Source: Holophagales bacterium
GTDB taxonomy: Bacteria > Acidobacteriota > Thermoanaerobaculia > Multivoradales > Multivoraceae
Direction of reading: 5' to 3'
DNA: 35,277 bases
NCBI GenBank assembly: GCA_009843505.1
Contig: VYDI01000023.1
Coordinates: 1-35,277 of the forward strand
The notes beneath the pieces were generated by a model that saw only the letters and a list, made by a program, of their open reading frames with translations, ran no database searches and was not told where the DNA came from. A program made the position numbers and the translations under genes. Below are positions 35,233 to 35,277 of the stretch, in pieces (within the stretch, counting starts at the first letter, position 1; every line of letters starts with the position of its first letter).

Positions 35233-35277
35233 CGGCCGATACGCCTCCGCGCCGCCAAACCGGTCGCAAGCTCCCAG

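Larger units (their letters stand above)
34895..35277. other. 383-bp non-coding, repeat-rich right end
   Basis: No convincing gene is seen on either strand. Two short hairpins follow the receptor gene: CGGCC-TTC-GGCCG at 34950-34962 and GCCGCC-TTC-GGCGGC at 34971-34985. These are possible transcription-end structures without a T-run. Next come copy D of the 27-bp repeat (34988-35014) and a 33-bp imperfect inverted repeat (35059-35232). Open frames here are short and lack family features. Confidence 0.7.

Overview
The window is GC-rich, almost fully coding DNA from a Gram-negative, chemoheterotrophic bacterium. Three TonB-dependent receptors and several lipoprotein or Sec-exported proteins indicate an outer membrane. 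The mix of secreted PQQ-type beta-propellers, class III CoA transferases, LLM-type flavin/F420 oxidoreductases, a sulfatase and a PqaA-family esterase resembles environmental Acidobacteriota-like genomes. That taxonomic guess is an inference from gene content and is weak. No rRNA, tRNA, CRISPR array, transposase or phage gene was seen.

Layout. At the left edge a flavin-dependent halogenase/oxidoreductase (cut by the window) diverges from a TonB receptor (738-3131). From 12594 down to 3263 the minus strand carries eight closely spaced genes: an LLM oxidoreductase, a VOC protein, an NAD-dependent epimerase/reductase, two tandem paralogous exported beta-propellers, an iron-type alcohol dehydrogenase, a third propeller and a HemN/HemW-like radical SAM protein. 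The last six are 17-37 bp apart and look like one operon. Head-to-head with the LLM gene is an alpha-methylacyl-CoA racemase-like gene, followed by a PqaA-family lipoprotein. A sulfatase with C-terminal HEAT-like repeats and a second class III CoA transferase lie on the minus strand. That CoA transferase is itself head-to-head with a second LLM oxidoreductase, which is followed by an acyl-CoA synthetase. Then come a POT-family peptide transporter, RecQ, a GST-like protein and an enoyl-CoA hydratase. The racemase, CoA transferase, synthetase, hydratase and LLM genes together suggest activation and breakdown of branched or otherwise unusual carboxylic acids.

The right-hand 8 kb is the most unusual part. 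Two closely related, roughly 1016-residue TonB receptors with His-rich N-termini (26940-29993 and 31844-34894) bracket two small exported proteins. One is a CHAT-domain (caspase-like) protein in which both catalytic positions are replaced; it is joined to the first receptor by a TGATG stop/start overlap. The other is a Cys-rich lipoprotein with a CC...CCCxC cluster. I propose this four-gene cassette as a candidate uncharacterised envelope system, possibly for metal or metallo-ligand uptake; the function is inferred, not shown.

Non-coding features include four copies of a 27-bp GC-rich repeat, one inverted pair of which sits at the sulfatase start. There is also a 33-bp imperfect inverted repeat at the right end, and a recurring TAnnnT box 7-9 nt upstream of several ATGs without Shine-Dalgarno sequences, suggesting leaderless mRNAs.
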